Source of the DNA: Ciona intestinalis
Lineage: Eukaryota; Chordata; Ascidiacea; Phlebobranchia; Cionidae
NCBI RefSeq assembly: GCF_000224145.3
Contig: NC_020166.2
Coordinates: forward strand, 3,704,948 to 3,768,947
DNA: 64,000 nucleotides
Direction of reading: 5' to 3'
Part shown: piece by piece, positions 63,711 to 64,000 of the stretch
Numbering within the stretch: position 1 is the first letter of the stretch
Layout: every line of letters starts with the position of its first letter
Program-made: the position numbers and the translations under genes
The notes under the pieces: model-generated
The model's input: the letters and a program-made list of their open reading frames with translations, nothing else
Told to the model about the DNA's origin: nothing
Database searches by the model: none

Positions 63711-64000
63711 CTGTAGAAAAAATAAATGTAACTTTATGTTTGAAGTATGATTACAAGTGGATCATTTGATGTTTAGTAAAAATAACATTGTTGGATTGAA
63801 CAGGTGACACAATAATTTTAGTAAAAATGAAAGAATATACATTAAATAATAATAGTAATACCATTTACTTTCGATGCTATTTTAAGCTACAATAACATAA
63901 CATATTCTTTTTTTGATGCAACAAATGTCTAACAATGACGAATGTCGAATTTAATTAAAATAAAGATGAGCTGGAAATTAACAGTTATAACATGCTAAGA
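63711..64000. other. PSMB6 intron sequence
   Basis: AT-rich sequence upstream of the acceptor TTTTTTCTACAG (minus strand). No exon for the expected preceding part of PSMB6 was found, so that exon lies beyond the window. Confidence 0.5.

Overview
The window is animal nuclear DNA, most likely from an ascidian of the Ciona intestinalis complex. The evidence is AT-rich sequence, compact genes with many short GT-AG introns, chordate-type orthologues, a tRNA-headed SINE and a short palindromic MITE repeated throughout introns (they resemble the described Ciona Cics-1 and Cimi-1 families), and unpaired splice acceptors a few bases before several start codons, as expected with spliced-leader trans-splicing. 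There are three runs of N (1803-1927, 23734-23783, 49564-49688). The gene models below come from joining exons by eye at GT/AG borders. Summed exon lengths keep frame from end to end in every gene.

Plus strand: (1) 1-17474, the last ~1221 residues of a VPS13A/C bridge-type lipid-transfer protein. (2) 21638-30718, a complete activin/TGF-beta type II receptor kinase (ACVR2). (3) 31941-33753, a claudin/PMP22-like four-pass membrane protein. (4) 38992-42871, a nine-exon DegT/DnrJ/EryC1/StrS PLP-dependent aminotransferase, an enzyme class better known from bacterial sugar pathways.

Minus strand: (5) CDCA7 zinc-finger protein, 34564-35508. Then a run of genes all on the minus strand: PSMB6 (proteasome beta-1, partial, 62793-63710), ATMIN/ASCIZ (59461-60792), ADHFE1 (55259-59199), the C1orf50/DUF2452 homologue (51500-54515) and ATG3 (43474-48378). 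These are housekeeping genes for protein turnover, autophagy, mitochondrial metabolism and DNA-damage/dynein light chain control. No shared pathway is evident.

Mobile DNA is plentiful but small: SINE copies, about a dozen ~200 bp MITEs, two copies of a hAT-type MITE with 8 bp target duplications, a 1.2 kb non-autonomous hAT element and a TA-flanked MITE. I saw no transposase, reverse transcriptase or capsid reading frame.

Two segments appear twice around an N gap: 22744-23733 / 23784-24350 and 47190-49563 / 49689-52141. They look like two alleles laid in tandem by the assembler, and in the first pair one allele carries a hAT MITE that the other lacks. The most unusual signal is that at four exon borders (VPS13 at 1044 and 14033, ACVR2 at 25464 and 25634) the splice site itself, with some exon sequence, lies inside a tandem array, giving ladders of decoy donors or acceptors.
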